Source: a virus
IMG/VR virus record: IMGVR_UViG_3300044619_001998
Location: 1-40,365 of that record
Length of the DNA: 40,365 bases
Reading direction: 5' to 3' (one strand)
The notes under the pieces were generated by a model. The model did not search any database and was not told the origin of the DNA. It saw only the letters and a program-made list of their open reading frames with translations. How positions within the stretch are numbered: position 1 is the first letter of the stretch; every line of letters begins with the position of its first letter. Made by a program: the position numbers and the translations under genes. Below, in pieces: positions 22,210 to 33,371 of the stretch.

Positions 22210-25200
22210 ATGCCAATTAATATAACCGCCGTAGGTGGCTCTGGTACCCATACCCTTCAAAAGGTAAATGTAAACCTTGAAGAAGATTACATTTATTTTG
22301 CTAGAAGAGACTCTATTACAGCTTTTCCATCAAATATAACAGACGATAGCGCTTGGGTCTATAGAGATGGATCTGCAGATATATCAGGTTTAACTACAAA
22401 CACTGTTTATTATACTAACACTGACGCATACACAATTGGATTTGCTTCTACTCAAGGTGGATCAAATATAGATCTTACAGAGTACACTGTCGGTTCTGTA
22501 ACTCTTAACTATCCAAATGTTTTTGACAATTCATTTAATATTTCTTCTGTTAAGTACGACAATCAGCAAGCAGTAAGGTATTTAACAGACTCTACACCTA
22601 TTACAGGTCTAACTTCTGGATCAGTTTATTATGTAAAAAATCAGTTGACAGGTCTTGGCGGCAGCGCACTTTATGAATTTACTACTTTTGATTTTACTTC
22701 TGCAGGTGTGACTGGACGATTTGGTCCAACTATAGAACAGCTTAGAACATCTTATAGCTCTGCTGCTTGGAGAAACACATACCTTTCACAGGGTTCATTC
22801 CAAGGCTATCAAGATTGGATAGTTCCAGAAGATGGTGTTTATGAGTTTAACGTAAAAGGCGCTCCAGGTCGCCAAGGTCGTGCTCTTGGTGGCGGTGGCT
22901 CAATTATTCGAGGTCGTGTTCGTTTAATTAAAGGCGAAACAATTACTATTGTAGTTGGACAAAGAGGAGAGCTTCCTGCATCTGGAAACACTTGGCCAGG
23001 ATCTTCTGGTGCATCATGGGTTGTCCGTAAAAGTGGAAACATTCCTTTATTTGTAGCTGGTGGAGGTTCTTCATCTGGCAACACAACATCAGGACTAAAT
23101 GCTGTAACTACTTCAAATGGTGGAACCTCAAGCACAGGTCAGCTTGGTGGAACAAACGGTAACGGTGGCCCATCTAATGCAATTGGTGGTGCTGGTGGAG
23201 GTTTCTTATCAAATGGTGGAAACGGTACTCAAGTAACTGGACCACATGCAGGAGGCGGCGGTATTGGTTTCCCATCTGGTCTAGCTGGTGGTCTTAGAAG
23301 TCAAGACAGTACTGCTTCTGGTAATGGTGGTTTTGGTGGCGGCGGTGGAGGTAATAACTCTACTGGTTCTTCTGGCGGTGCTGGAGGTTATTCAGGCGGA
23401 GCTGCTAATACTAACACTGCTAATACTGTAGGTGGCGGTGGTGGTTCATTTATATTTGCTACTGCTACAAATATTGGTACATCAAATGGTTTATATAACG
23501 GATCTGCAACTATTCTCGGGCAAAGTATTTCAAACTTAGCTCAATTTAATACTGGAGATGTTGAAGGTTCAGTTTCTGTAACTTTAGTAGAGCGTTCAGT
23601 ATTCGGTTTTAAAATCTATGCAACACCTTCAAACGCAGAATCAGATACAGATCCAATTGCAATCGCTCCAGCTGGTTCTCAATACCATGCATTAGTACCT
23701 TTAAGAGTAGATTTCGAGCTTAATAAAGTAAACACTCTAACCCCTCATGGACTTCTTGAAGGAGAAGCTGTTCAATACTTCTTTACTGGAACAGCGCTAG
23801 GCGGCTTAAATAATACAGATGTTTATTATGTAGATCGTATTGATGACTACAGTTACAAACTAAGTTTAACTCCAGATCCTAATTTTACTGAAATAAATTT
23901 AACTACTGAAGCTAATGCTACAAATCAAGGTTTAAGTAGAGTTATTGTAAATACTGCAACAAATGTTATTACAATTAATAACCACGGTTTTCTTGTAGAT
24001 CAGCCAGTAAGATATTCTTCTGGTTCTGGAAACACCATTACTCCACTACAAAACAACTCTACTTACTATATTAAAGAAGTATTAGATGCAAATAGATTTA
24101 CACTTTCTCAATCTCTGCAAGGACCTGTAATAGATTTTACTTCTGTAGGAACTGGAACTAACCACAGCTTTATTCTTACAGTTGTTAATGATCTTGAAGA
24201 CTCTTTATATATTCCTACACATGGATATGTGTCAGGTCAAACAGTTAGATATCAAAAATCAAGAGATTTTGTAATAACAACAATTTCTTCTTCTACAACT
24301 ACTAGAATTATAAACACATCCGAGCCGCACGGAATTCAAGTAGGATCAAGAGTAACTTTAGACGGCTTTGCTCGTCCTAACGCAACTGCAGTTACTCCTA
24401 TTACTATTACAAGAACTGCCAGCTCTGGTCAAACTAGATCTTTAACTCTTGCAAGTAATCACAGTTATTCAGCTGGTATGTATGTTCAGATTTCAGGATT
24501 TACTGGAACTAATGCAACTAGATTTAATGGAATTTATATTCTTACTGTAGCTAGCGGAAACACTCTTTCTTATACTGCAGAAGAAAGCGTATCTATCACT
24601 GATGGAGCAGTTACTGGAAACTTTACTATTGTTCGTCGTCCTGATCTAGAAATGCTTGAGCATACAAGAATACTTAATGTTAGATCTATTGCTTCTTCTG
24701 GAACAACCAGAACTATTATTACAAACGAACCACACTACTACTCAACAGGTCAGTTTGTTTGGATTCAAGGAATTTCTGGAAACGTATCTGGCATTCAAGA
24801 TGACATTGGTGAGTACTTTAATGGAGTATTTGCTATTAGCGCTACAAGTGGAACAAACCAGTTCTCATATGTAGCTTCTCATGAAGGAACTCCTTCAAAT
24901 CTACAGCCAAGCATTACCTTTACAACTATTCCTGTGGGAACTCTTGGGGTTAATGCTTCAGGAACTGTTTATAGAGAACAAATTGTTACTTCAGTAAGCT
25001 CTACACAGCTTCAATACTCAATGCCGTCATCAAGCTTAACTTTTGGCCCAGAAACAGCTATTGGCCGTGTTTCAAAGATTGGCGTAAGAATAAATAACAG
25101 AAATCTTGGTGTTAGCAGGTTTGGAGAAACTTCTAATATTGCATCAATTACCACAGATGTTAATCATGATTTAGCTGTAGGAGATAGATTTACTGTACAG

Positions 25201-28200
25201 ACATTAGTTGGTGGAACTAACGCTAACCAAGATGTGTTCCATGGAACTTACAGAGCTCTAACTGGTTCAAGTGGAACAACACTACTTTATACACCAGAGA
25301 TTAAAACTGTAAATATTTTAGATAGAAGACTTACAGGAAGTACAAATAATATTATTAATCTAACTACACCGCACGATTTTATTGCTGGTAATTTTGTGTA
25401 TCTAGAGAATAACAATAGCGATTCAAATGGATTTAATGCAACTTACTGGAATAATAAAGTAAACATTATTAGTCGTGAAAGTACGTCTACAACTAGAACT
25501 ATTAACACAGACAATCCACACTTTTATTCAGTTGGAGATCGTATAAAGATTTCTAATGTAACAGGAGACAATGCTAGCGATTTCATAGGAGAGTACACCG
25601 TTGCATCTATCCCAACCACTACACAATTCACATACACTGCTGTTAATGCTTTAAATACTGCACTTTTAACTATAACTGGAGTTTCTGAAAAAGCATTTCC
25701 TATAGCTACAGTCCCAGCTTTCTCTGTTTCTAACAGAAGTAGAGTTGGAACCGTTGCAGATATAACAACTTCTGCAAACCACGATTTACTTGTTGGAGAA
25801 ACTGTAAGACTAGATAACGTTACTGTAGGAGGAGTTCTTCAACCAGAATTTATTGGTGATTTTGTTATTACTGGAGTTCCAGCTGCTAACAGATTTACTT
25901 TTACAACTGCTACTACTGGAACAATAACTGCTGCTGTAGCATCTGGAACTATTGTTGCTGTAAATCAGATTCGCTATACAGGTCCTACATATACAAGAAC
26001 TTTATCTGCAAGACAGCTAATTTCTAATACAGTTGCTAGCTTTACTACAACTTTTGATCACTATCTATCTCCAGGCACAACTGTAACTATTTCTTCAATA
26101 TCTGGAAATCAACAGTCAGTGTTCAACGGAACATGGGTAATTGCATCAACTCCAACAGCTAGAACATTTACTGTAACTAGACCTCAACAAGCAGGTGTTA
26201 CAACATTTAGCATTACAACTCGTCAAAGAACTTTAAATGTTGCTCGTATAACTACATCAGCTAGCCACACTTTAAAAGCTGGAGATATTATTAGCATCAA
26301 CAGCATTACTGGTGCAGATGCCGATCAATTTAACGGAACTCATACAGTTTCTACTGTAATAAGTGCTACAGTATTTGAGTTCTTTACTTTAGCTTCTGCA
26401 AATATTACTTCCGCTTCAGTTACTGGAAACATGCTTATAGAGCAACTAGTTTCAGAAAACGTATCTGGAACAGTAACTTTAAACACTATTCCTAGAGTAA
26501 ACGCTACAGCAGGAAATCTTAAGCTTAGAGAAGTTCCTGCTTCTGCATTAGTTGGAGAACTTGTAACTGACACTAAGATTAGTGGCTTAGAGAATCAAAG
26601 AATTTATTATATTCAAAGAGTAGATGCAAATACAGTTAGATTATTTAATGACATAACTTTATTAAGCTCTACAAATATTTCTTCCGTAGGTATTGGTACC
26701 CATGCTCTAGTAACCTTCTCAGTTAATTTTAATGACAACACTATAACTATTCCTAACAACGGATTTAGCCTTGGCGAGCTTGTCGAGTATGACAGCGTAG
26801 GTCAAACTGTTATTAGCGGATTAACTAGCGGTACTCCATACTATATTATTCCTGTAAACGGAAACACATTTAAACTTGCAACATCATCATCAAATGCTGA
26901 AAACAATGTTGCTATAGATCTTGTAGATTCCCCTGCACCAGTTGGAAGACAAAAACTTAAGTCTTTAATTAGAACACCAGACGGAACTTATGTAATTAGT
27001 GATATTGTAGATGCTAATACATTTGAAGTTACTGCAGCTGGAACTGTCCCAGAAATTGTAAAAATATTCAACCCAAGAACATCTTTAGATATTACACAGA
27101 ACATTATAAAAGTTGTTTCTCATGGCTTTAATACAGGTACAGAAGTTACTTACTCAAATGGTGGCGGTACAGACATTCAAGGTCTTGTAGATGACACTCA
27201 CTATTATGTAATTGTTGTTAATAAAGACTGGATTCGTTTAGCTGAAACAGAAGAAGATGCTAGTTCTGGTGTAGTTTTAACCTTATCAAGTTTTGGTGCT
27301 GGACTTGCTCACACACTTACCAGCGTTCAAATTAATGGACAGATTACTGGAACTGGAACTGTAACTACTACATCTGGTTCAGTACTCGTTAACGGTTCTG
27401 GAACTTCATTTTCTAAGATTCTTAAGGTGGGAGATAGACTCCGTCTATTCCCAACAGATACAACAACTCCAGCATATTTTGCTTCTACAGATATAAACAC
27501 TTCAACTGAAAATATAACTGTTGCTGCCCATCCTTTTGTTACTGGAGATGCCGTTTCATTTAATCCAGGAACTGGCGGACCTATTCGTCAAATTTTCCGT
27601 ATCAGCAAGTCTGGTCAAACAGTGACAATTGTAACTCGTGAACCTCACGGATATTCAACATCAAATACTGCAACTATTTCTGGTTTAAGTAATGCCAGCG
27701 CCGCATCAGAATTTAATGGTACTTACACAATAACTGTGTCTGATACTTTTACATTCACATATACTCATCCAGTATCTATTGCTAGCGCTATTACAAACGA
27801 GTATCAAACTTCTGGAACTGTACAAACAACAGGAGCTGGTGGTGTTGCACCTAACCCTCTAGTCTCTAATTACTACTATTTCGTAAGATCTATTCCATTT
27901 ACAACAACTGCAACCGTATCTAACAGAAGAAGATTTACTTTAAATGGTTTTACATATCTTGAGTTTACTACTTCAGCAAACCACAACTTAAGAGCTGGTA
28001 ACACATTCACAGTATCTGGAATTGGCGGAGTTAATCCAGAAGTATTTAATGGAGCTTGGACAGTTCATCAAGTAACTTCAGCTACTGTAGTAACTGTAAA
28101 TGTTCCAGTAGCTGGAGATATTGCTCTTGGAACACCTGTAATAGGTGGAACATTAACTCCTACAACAAGTAACTCACTAACACTCCACGTTCTTAAGAGC

Positions 28201-30900
28201 GAAGCAGAAGCTGGCAGTAACGCAGTAGATCTAACCACTCAAGGCAGTGGTTCTGCAATGGTTCTAACAAAAACAGTCCCATCTACTCCTATTATTAGAA
28301 GAATTACTGCTATTGGTTCTGATACTCAGATTACAGTAGACCGTCCATACAACACTACTTATGCTGGAGTTAACTTTTCTTATCCGACTTTCGTTTATGT
28401 TCGTCCACAAGGATACTCATTGCATCGTCCGTTTGACGGCGGCGTTGAGATGTCAACAGGTTTTGGTACTTGGTATGGTTCGATTATTCGCCAGACTCGT
28501 AAGTATTTCCGTTATCAGTCAGGTAAGGGTATCCAGACATCTGCTGGTATAAACTTTAAGCCTTCGATTGATATCGAAAACATGGCAAGAATTGGCTCAT
28601 CACAAGTTGTGTCTGTAAGAACACGCAGACCTCATGGTCTTATTAGTGGATTATCAGCTCGTATTGATGATGCTGAGACATCACAAGGAGTTCTTAGCAC
28701 CGTTTATAACGGAACATTCCAAGTAACAGTAATTGATTCTTTTAACTTTACATTTATAGCTACAGCTACAATTGTAGAAAATACAGCATATGGATTCCCA
28801 CGTCTACATGTGACTGGATGGGTTAATGGAGCTCTCCGAGCTGGTATGTTTGATGATCAAAACGGTATGTTCTTTGAGTTTGATGGTCAAAAACTTTACG
28901 CTGTTCGTCGTTCTTCTACTCAACAGATTGCTGGAACATGTGCTGCTCTACAAGGATCAGAATTTTTGTTCGGAACAAATACATCGTTTAGTAAGCAATT
29001 AACTGTTGGTGATTCTATTGTATTAAGAGGTCAAACCTATAAAGTCGGTTCAATTGACAGTGATACTCGTTTGACTATTAAACCAGAATTTAAAGGTAAC
29101 TCTGGAAACGAAAGAGAGTTCGTTCCAGGAGATGGAAGTACTGGAGTTGTTAGAACAGCTAACGACTCATTCGTAATTTTAAGTCACGGATTTAGTCAAA
29201 ATCTTCCACTTCAATATAATGCTATTGACGGAAGCCCAATAGGTGGTCTTATTAATGGTCGTACATATTATGTAAATGTTGTTGACAACAACACATTTAG
29301 ACTAAAAGCTTCACCAACTGCAACTCAAAACATAACTATATCTAGCGCAGGAACTGGAACACCGCATTCATTTACTCCAGCCAAGACTGGTATTATTGCA
29401 ACTCTTACCGTAGACACTAGAACTCCTCAAGAAGAATGGTCTATCGATGTTTGCGACGGTCAAGGTGTTACTGGGTATAACCTAGATTTATCTAAAATTC
29501 AGATGATTTACATGGACTACTCTTGGTATGGTGCAGGTAAGATTCGTTATGGATTCAAAACTGTAGATGGTCAAGTTCGTTATGTACACGAGTATGTACA
29601 TAATAACCAAAAGTACGAGTCATACTTCCGTTCTGGTAACTTGCCAGCTCGTTACGAAGTAGCTACTTTTGCTGGTCCAACTTACATCCCATCACTATTC
29701 CACTGGGGCACCTCGGTTATGATGGACGGTAAGTTTGATGATGATCGCGCTTACTTGTTCTCTAAGTCAAGTCCATCGCTAAATATTGGTGGAACAACTG
29801 CAAAGCAGTTTGGCTCTACCGCGATTAACATTACTCCGTTTGGTTCAACTCCAAACTCATTAAACGATATTATAACTATTCCTTCCCATGGTTTTGCTAC
29901 TGGAGACGCAGTTAGCTTCTTAGGAACTGGATCTACTGGCCGTCCACAAACCAACGATCAAAACCCACAAATTCAAACTATTGTTGGTGTAAACACTAAT
30001 GCTAATTTAAGAAATGAAACAATTTACTTTATTAGAGTGTTTAATGCTAATAATATAATTTTGTTTTACACTCAAGCAGCAGCTCAAGCAACTCCTTTAA
30101 CTATTGCAACTCGTCAAAAAACTAATGGCACTGTAACTATAACAACATCTGCTTCTCACGGTTTTTCTAACAACGATTCTATTTTTATAAACTTACCTTC
30201 TTCAGATACACTAGCCGCTGGCTACAACGGTGTTCACACAATTACAGTAACAGGTGCAACAACATTTACTTACGTTAATGGATTCCAAGGCGGTATCTTT
30301 ACTACAGGTTCACAATCTGCTCCCGCTGGTTCAATAGCTACAAAGAACGCTGTTAACTTTTTAAGTCCAGGAAATTCAACAGCTACCTACAGCTTAACCC
30401 CAGCCGGGTCATTAAACAACACTTCTGGAGCAAATTATCAACCTCTAATCTCTTTACGTCTTAGCCCATCGGTATCTGAAGGTTTAACTGGTGCTCTTGG
30501 TGATCGAGATGTTATTAACCGAATGCAGCTTCGTTTAAATGAAATTGGTATACAAACTAACCAGTTAATTGATGTTAAGGTTCTTTTAAATGGTCGTTTA
30601 AATAACCTAAACTTCCAAGCAATCGACAACCCATCACTCGTTCAAATTATTACCCATACATCTAACGACACTATTTCTGGTGGAGTTCAGGTATATGCTT
30701 TTAGAGCTAACGGTGCAGCTGGAGCCGAGCAAACTACCTTGGTTGACGTAAGCGAGCTATTTGAGCTTTCAAATTCTATTCTTGGAGGTAACTCAGCCTT
30801 CCCAGACGGACCTGATATCCTTACTGTTGCGGTAGCTCGTTTAACAGGTAACGAGACCCTGGCATCTGCAAAACTATCATGGGCTGAAGCTCAGGCATAA
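22210..30900 (+). CDS. Giant tail/adhesin protein (2896 residues) with glycine-rich domain and tandem repeats
   Basis: AAGGAG precedes the ATG. Residues about 205-455 form a glycine-rich domain opening DWIVPEDGVYEFNVKGAPG and including IVVGQRG, LFVAGGGSSSG, GGFGGGGGG and GGAGGYSGG, the pattern of ALK/LTK-type glycine-rich domains. From about 23700 to 30300 there are roughly twenty repeats centred on H-G-x-x-x-G-x-x-V; one class continues FNG-x-Y-x-V ... FTYT and another has ISGL ... YYV. A distinct region (about 28395-29660) contains YFRYQSGKGIQTSAGINFKP, GMFFEFDGQKLYAVRRSS and MDYSWYGAGKIRYGF, a block I recognise from large tail proteins of marine T4-like phages. Probably a long tail-tip or fibre protein. 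Arg codons shift from AGA in repeats to CGT in the core block. Confidence 0.85.
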   Translation: MPINITAVGGSGTHTLQKVNVNLEEDYIYFARRDSITAFPSNITDDSAWVYRDGSADISGLTTNTVYYTNTDAYTIGFASTQGGSNIDLTEYTVGSVTLNYPNVFDNSFNISSVKYDNQQAVRYLTDSTPITGLTSGSVYYVKNQLTGLGGSALYEFTTFDFTSAGVTGRFGPTIEQLRTSYSSAAWRNTYLSQGSFQGYQDWIVPEDGVYEFNVKGAPGRQGRALGGGGSIIRGRVRLIKGETITIVVGQRGELPASGNTWPGSSGASWVVRKSGNIPLFVAGGGSSSGNTTSGLNAVTTSNGGTSSTGQLGGTNGNGGPSNAIGGAGGGFLSNGGNGTQVTGPHAGGGGIGFPSGLAGGLRSQDSTASGNGGFGGGGGGNNSTGSSGGAGGYSGGAANTNTANTVGGGGGSFIFATATNIGTSNGLYNGSATILGQSISNLAQFNTGDVEGSVSVTLVERSVFGFKIYATPSNAESDTDPIAIAPAGSQYHALVPLRVDFELNKVNTLTPHGLLEGEAVQYFFTGTALGGLNNTDVYYVDRIDDYSYKLSLTPDPNFTEINLTTEANATNQGLSRVIVNTATNVITINNHGFLVDQPVRYSSGSGNTITPLQNNSTYYIKEVLDANRFTLSQSLQGPVIDFTSVGTGTNHSFILTVVNDLEDSLYIPTHGYVSGQTVRYQKSRDFVITTISSSTTTRIINTSEPHGIQVGSRVTLDGFARPNATAVTPITITRTASSGQTRSLTLASNHSYSAGMYVQISGFTGTNATRFNGIYILTVASGNTLSYTAEESVSITDGAVTGNFTIVRRPDLEMLEHTRILNVRSIASSGTTRTIITNEPHYYSTGQFVWIQGISGNVSGIQDDIGEYFNGVFAISATSGTNQFSYVASHEGTPSNLQPSITFTTIPVGTLGVNASGTVYREQIVTSVSSTQLQYSMPSSSLTFGPETAIGRVSKIGVRINNRNLGVSRFGETSNIASITTDVNHDLAVGDRFTVQTLVGGTNANQDVFHGTYRALTGSSGTTLLYTPEIKTVNILDRRLTGSTNNIINLTTPHDFIAGNFVYLENNNSDSNGFNATYWNNKVNIISRESTSTTRTINTDNPHFYSVGDRIKISNVTGDNASDFIGEYTVASIPTTTQFTYTAVNALNTALLTITGVSEKAFPIATVPAFSVSNRSRVGTVADITTSANHDLLVGETVRLDNVTVGGVLQPEFIGDFVITGVPAANRFTFTTATTGTITAAVASGTIVAVNQIRYTGPTYTRTLSARQLISNTVASFTTTFDHYLSPGTTVTISSISGNQQSVFNGTWVIASTPTARTFTVTRPQQAGVTTFSITTRQRTLNVARITTSASHTLKAGDIISINSITGADADQFNGTHTVSTVISATVFEFFTLASANITSASVTGNMLIEQLVSENVSGTVTLNTIPRVNATAGNLKLREVPASALVGELVTDTKISGLENQRIYYIQRVDANTVRLFNDITLLSSTNISSVGIGTHALVTFSVNFNDNTITIPNNGFSLGELVEYDSVGQTVISGLTSGTPYYIIPVNGNTFKLATSSSNAENNVAIDLVDSPAPVGRQKLKSLIRTPDGTYVISDIVDANTFEVTAAGTVPEIVKIFNPRTSLDITQNIIKVVSHGFNTGTEVTYSNGGGTDIQGLVDDTHYYVIVVNKDWIRLAETEEDASSGVVLTLSSFGAGLAHTLTSVQINGQITGTGTVTTTSGSVLVNGSGTSFSKILKVGDRLRLFPTDTTTPAYFASTDINTSTENITVAAHPFVTGDAVSFNPGTGGPIRQIFRISKSGQTVTIVTREPHGYSTSNTATISGLSNASAASEFNGTYTITVSDTFTFTYTHPVSIASAITNEYQTSGTVQTTGAGGVAPNPLVSNYYYFVRSIPFTTTATVSNRRRFTLNGFTYLEFTTSANHNLRAGNTFTVSGIGGVNPEVFNGAWTVHQVTSATVVTVNVPVAGDIALGTPVIGGTLTPTTSNSLTLHVLKSEAEAGSNAVDLTTQGSGSAMVLTKTVPSTPIIRRITAIGSDTQITVDRPYNTTYAGVNFSYPTFVYVRPQGYSLHRPFDGGVEMSTGFGTWYGSIIRQTRKYFRYQSGKGIQTSAGINFKPSIDIENMARIGSSQVVSVRTRRPHGLISGLSARIDDAETSQGVLSTVYNGTFQVTVIDSFNFTFIATATIVENTAYGFPRLHVTGWVNGALRAGMFDDQNGMFFEFDGQKLYAVRRSSTQQIAGTCAALQGSEFLFGTNTSFSKQLTVGDSIVLRGQTYKVGSIDSDTRLTIKPEFKGNSGNEREFVPGDGSTGVVRTANDSFVILSHGFSQNLPLQYNAIDGSPIGGLINGRTYYVNVVDNNTFRLKASPTATQNITISSAGTGTPHSFTPAKTGIIATLTVDTRTPQEEWSIDVCDGQGVTGYNLDLSKIQMIYMDYSWYGAGKIRYGFKTVDGQVRYVHEYVHNNQKYESYFRSGNLPARYEVATFAGPTYIPSLFHWGTSVMMDGKFDDDRAYLFSKSSPSLNIGGTTAKQFGSTAINITPFGSTPNSLNDIITIPSHGFATGDAVSFLGTGSTGRPQTNDQNPQIQTIVGVNTNANLRNETIYFIRVFNANNIILFYTQAAAQATPLTIATRQKTNGTVTITTSASHGFSNNDSIFINLPSSDTLAAGYNGVHTITVTGATTFTYVNGFQGGIFTTGSQSAPAGSIATKNAVNFLSPGNSTATYSLTPAGSLNNTSGANYQPLISLRLSPSVSEGLTGALGDRDVINRMQLRLNEIGIQTNQLIDVKVLLNGRLNNLNFQAIDNPSLVQIITHTSNDTISGGVQVYAFRANGAAGAEQTTLVDVSELFELSNSILGGNSAFPDGPDILTVAVARLTGNETLASAKLSWAEAQA

Positions 30901-30909
30901 GGGGTCAAT

Positions 30910-31434
30910 ATGGCTATCACTCGGTTGGGGACAGCTAGGCCCAATGCTAACCAAGCTACTGGTATTTATACTTTTTCTGAAAGTTATTTAATATCGGTAA
31001 TTGTGGCTAATGTTGCTGCTACCTCCACTCCTATACCAAAATGTGCTATATACGTTGTACCAGCTGGAGCTATAACTGAAACATCATATTCTTATATATG
31101 CAACAATTTAATTGTTGGTTTTGGTACTTCATTTGAAACATTTAGGTTTGCTGTAAACGCGGGAGATGTTCTAACTGTAAGACCTTCTACAGATACTTTA
31201 GCTTTTAGCGTATTTGGTATTCTTCAAGATGATGTTGTAGGTCAAGGAGATTTACCTCAAACATTTACCAATAAAGTTATAAGAGGGGTAAGTAACACTT
31301 TATATGTAGACAAAGGTACTAGCGGGCAAAGAAATCCTGCCGCTGAGGTAGGTTATGTTCGTTTTAATATAGAGTACGATACCCTAGAGGTTAGAACTAC
31401 TAATGGTTGGAAGAGAGTGACGGTAACCGAATAA
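30910..31434 (+). CDS. Small tail protein, paralogue of the N-terminal domain of the next fibre
   Basis: A 174-residue protein starting 10 bases after the giant gene, with AGGGG upstream. Its first about 110 residues match the N-terminus of the following fibre in layout: MAxxRxGxxxPxAN, then IYVVPAG, a [24 protein letters not shown] block and a Val-rich strand. FETFRF is identical in both. The C-terminal part ([26 protein letters not shown]) has the form of a short phage fibre module. It probably forms a beta-structured trimer or adaptor. The stop overlaps the next ATG. Confidence 0.72.
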   Translation: MAITRLGTARPNANQATGIYTFSESYLISVIVANVAATSTPIPKCAIYVVPAGAITETSYSYICNNLIVGFGTSFETFRFAVNAGDVLTVRPSTDTLAFSVFGILQDDVVGQGDLPQTFTNKVIRGVSNTLYVDKGTSGQRNPAAEVGYVRFNIEYDTLEVRTTNGWKRVTVTE

Positions 31435-33371
31435 TGGCTGTTAGAAGAGTTGGTATTGTAAATCCATTAGCAAATGTTGCTGGATCATTTCCTGCTTCAA
31501 CACTAAGCGGTGTTGCTTCTATTATAGCAGCTAATACAGGAAATACACCAGCTTTAACTACTATATATATACAACCGTCTGGAACGGTATCGTCAACAGA
31601 TAGAGTATTTCTTTGTTCAAATTTAGAAATTGGAGTGGGTCAATCTTTTGAAACATTTAGATTTGCTCTTTCAGTTGGAGATGTAGGTTGGGTACAAAGT
31701 ACAACATCTTCTGTATCTTCTTCTTTGACTTTAGTTTATGAAACTGAAGGAAAAACAAATGTAGTTTATCAAGAAAGCCAACCAAGCTTTCCTGAAGTAG
31801 GTTACATGTGGGTAAAGCCAAGTAATGGAGAAGTTTACTTTTTTGATGGATCTACTTGGGAGCAACTTGCTTATATATGTCTTGGACCAACAGGTGCTAC
31901 AGGTTCTACAGGACCTCAAGGTATTGTTGGCCCCACTGGTCCTCAAGGATCTGGAGTTCAAGTTTTAGGAACATACTCAACTGTAGAACTTTTAGAAGCT
32001 GATAATCCTGTAGGAAATATTGGAGATTCGTATATTGTTCAAAATGATCTTTACATTTGGTCTGATCTAAACCAAGAGTGGTACGACGCTGGTCCATTTG
32101 TTGGCCCTACAGGAGCTACAGGTGTAGCTGGTGTAACAGGTGCAACAGGGTCTGCAGGAAATACAGGACCGACAGGACCTACTGGCCCAGAGGGGGGTCC
32201 TACTGGCCCTACTGGTGTCTCTGGAGCAGCTGGTGCAACAGGTGCGACAGGTGCGACAGGTGTAACAGGCCCTACTGGTCCTAGATCAGCTCCTGTATGG
32301 AGATTTAGCTCTACAACAACTGACTCAGATCCAGGAAATGGACAATTTAGACTTAATAGTGGAACTATCGGATCTGCTACTCAGCTGTATGTAAATAAAT
32401 TAGATTTTGTTTACGGATTTGATTTTTCTAGTTGGATAGAAACATGGGATGATTCAACATCACCTGTCGGTGGAGTTATAACTCTTTTTACGTCTGCTGG
32501 AGCTGTAAGAACTATTCTTTCTGTTACTTCAGATGTTGTTCTGTCTGATAACTACTACAAAATACCTATTTCTTTAATTTCTGGATCTATTCCATTAGCA
32601 TCTAGTAATTATAATTTTGAGTTTTCTAGAACTGGAAATGCTGGAGAAACTGGACCAACAGGTCCTGCATCAACTGTAACTGGACCTACTGGTGCTGCAG
32701 GGGCAACAGGTGCCACAGGAGCTACTGGCGGAACTGGCCCAACGGGGCCAGCTACAACAAATGTTAATCTTTTAGGAAGCGTTGCCAATACTGGTGCACT
32801 CCCAACAGGTGCTACTACAGAAGACACTTACATATCATTGGACACTGGAGATCTTTATTTCTGGGATGGATCTAACTGGGATAATTTAGGTCCAATAAAT
32901 GGACCGAGTGGACCTACAGGTGCTACTGGTGCAACAGGTCCTGCTGGCCCAACAGGTGCTAGTGGACCTACAGGTCCTGCTGGTGATACAGGTCCTGCTG
33001 GCCCAACAGGTGCTGCATCTACTGTTACAGGCCCAACTGGACCACAAGGTGATTGGTCAAGCTCTCAAACTGTTAAGGAAGAAACAGATAGCTACACTGT
33101 AATTGTTTCCGACGCAGGTAAGTTAATAAAACTTACAAAATCTACTGGTTTAACTTTAACTATACCAACCGAATCCGCACAATCTTTTGGTGTAGGTCAG
33201 CAAGTAAACATAATTCAGTATGGAGCTGGTCAAGTAACAGTTACTGGTGATACAGGAGTTACTGTAAGATCAACACCTACATCAAAACTTAGAACTCAAT
33301 ACTCAACTGCTGTCCTTGTAAAAATAGCTACTAATGAGTGGGTTCTTGCTGGAGATTTGGCGCTTAGCTAA
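31434..33371 (+). CDS. Collagen-like tail fibre protein 5 (645 residues)
   Basis: The ATG at 31434 overlaps the upstream TAA; a TTG at 31407 would add nine residues but overlaps the previous gene and is unlikely. N-terminal domain is paralogous to the preceding gene ([24 protein letters not shown]). Then come a short module (about 31790-31880), collagen-like tracts, DLYIW-type modules (about 31960-32100 and 32764-32895), a third copy of the fibre-1 beta module (about 32289-32640, ending FSRTGNAG), more collagen-like sequence, and a C-terminal beta domain (about 33055-33368) homologous to that of fibre 3. Receptor-binding fibre is the best guess. Confidence 0.83.
   Translation: MAVRRVGIVNPLANVAGSFPASTLSGVASIIAANTGNTPALTTIYIQPSGTVSSTDRVFLCSNLEIGVGQSFETFRFALSVGDVGWVQSTTSSVSSSLTLVYETEGKTNVVYQESQPSFPEVGYMWVKPSNGEVYFFDGSTWEQLAYICLGPTGATGSTGPQGIVGPTGPQGSGVQVLGTYSTVELLEADNPVGNIGDSYIVQNDLYIWSDLNQEWYDAGPFVGPTGATGVAGVTGATGSAGNTGPTGPTGPEGGPTGPTGVSGAAGATGATGATGVTGPTGPRSAPVWRFSSTTTDSDPGNGQFRLNSGTIGSATQLYVNKLDFVYGFDFSSWIETWDDSTSPVGGVITLFTSAGAVRTILSVTSDVVLSDNYYKIPISLISGSIPLASSNYNFEFSRTGNAGETGPTGPASTVTGPTGAAGATGATGATGGTGPTGPATTNVNLLGSVANTGALPTGATTEDTYISLDTGDLYFWDGSNWDNLGPINGPSGPTGATGATGPAGPTGASGPTGPAGDTGPAGPTGAASTVTGPTGPQGDWSSSQTVKEETDSYTVIVSDAGKLIKLTKSTGLTLTIPTESAQSFGVGQQVNIIQYGAGQVTVTGDTGVTVRSTPTSKLRTQYSTAVLVKIATNEWVLAGDLALS

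Noticed and set aside
22839-23135. Minus-strand Pro-rich ORF opposite the glycine-rich domain
   Set aside because: Complement of GGT/GGA-rich coding; no ribosome site and inside a clear gene.
31407-31433. TTG start for fibre 5
   Set aside because: Would overlap the previous gene by 28 bases; the overlapping TAATG junction is the usual arrangement.
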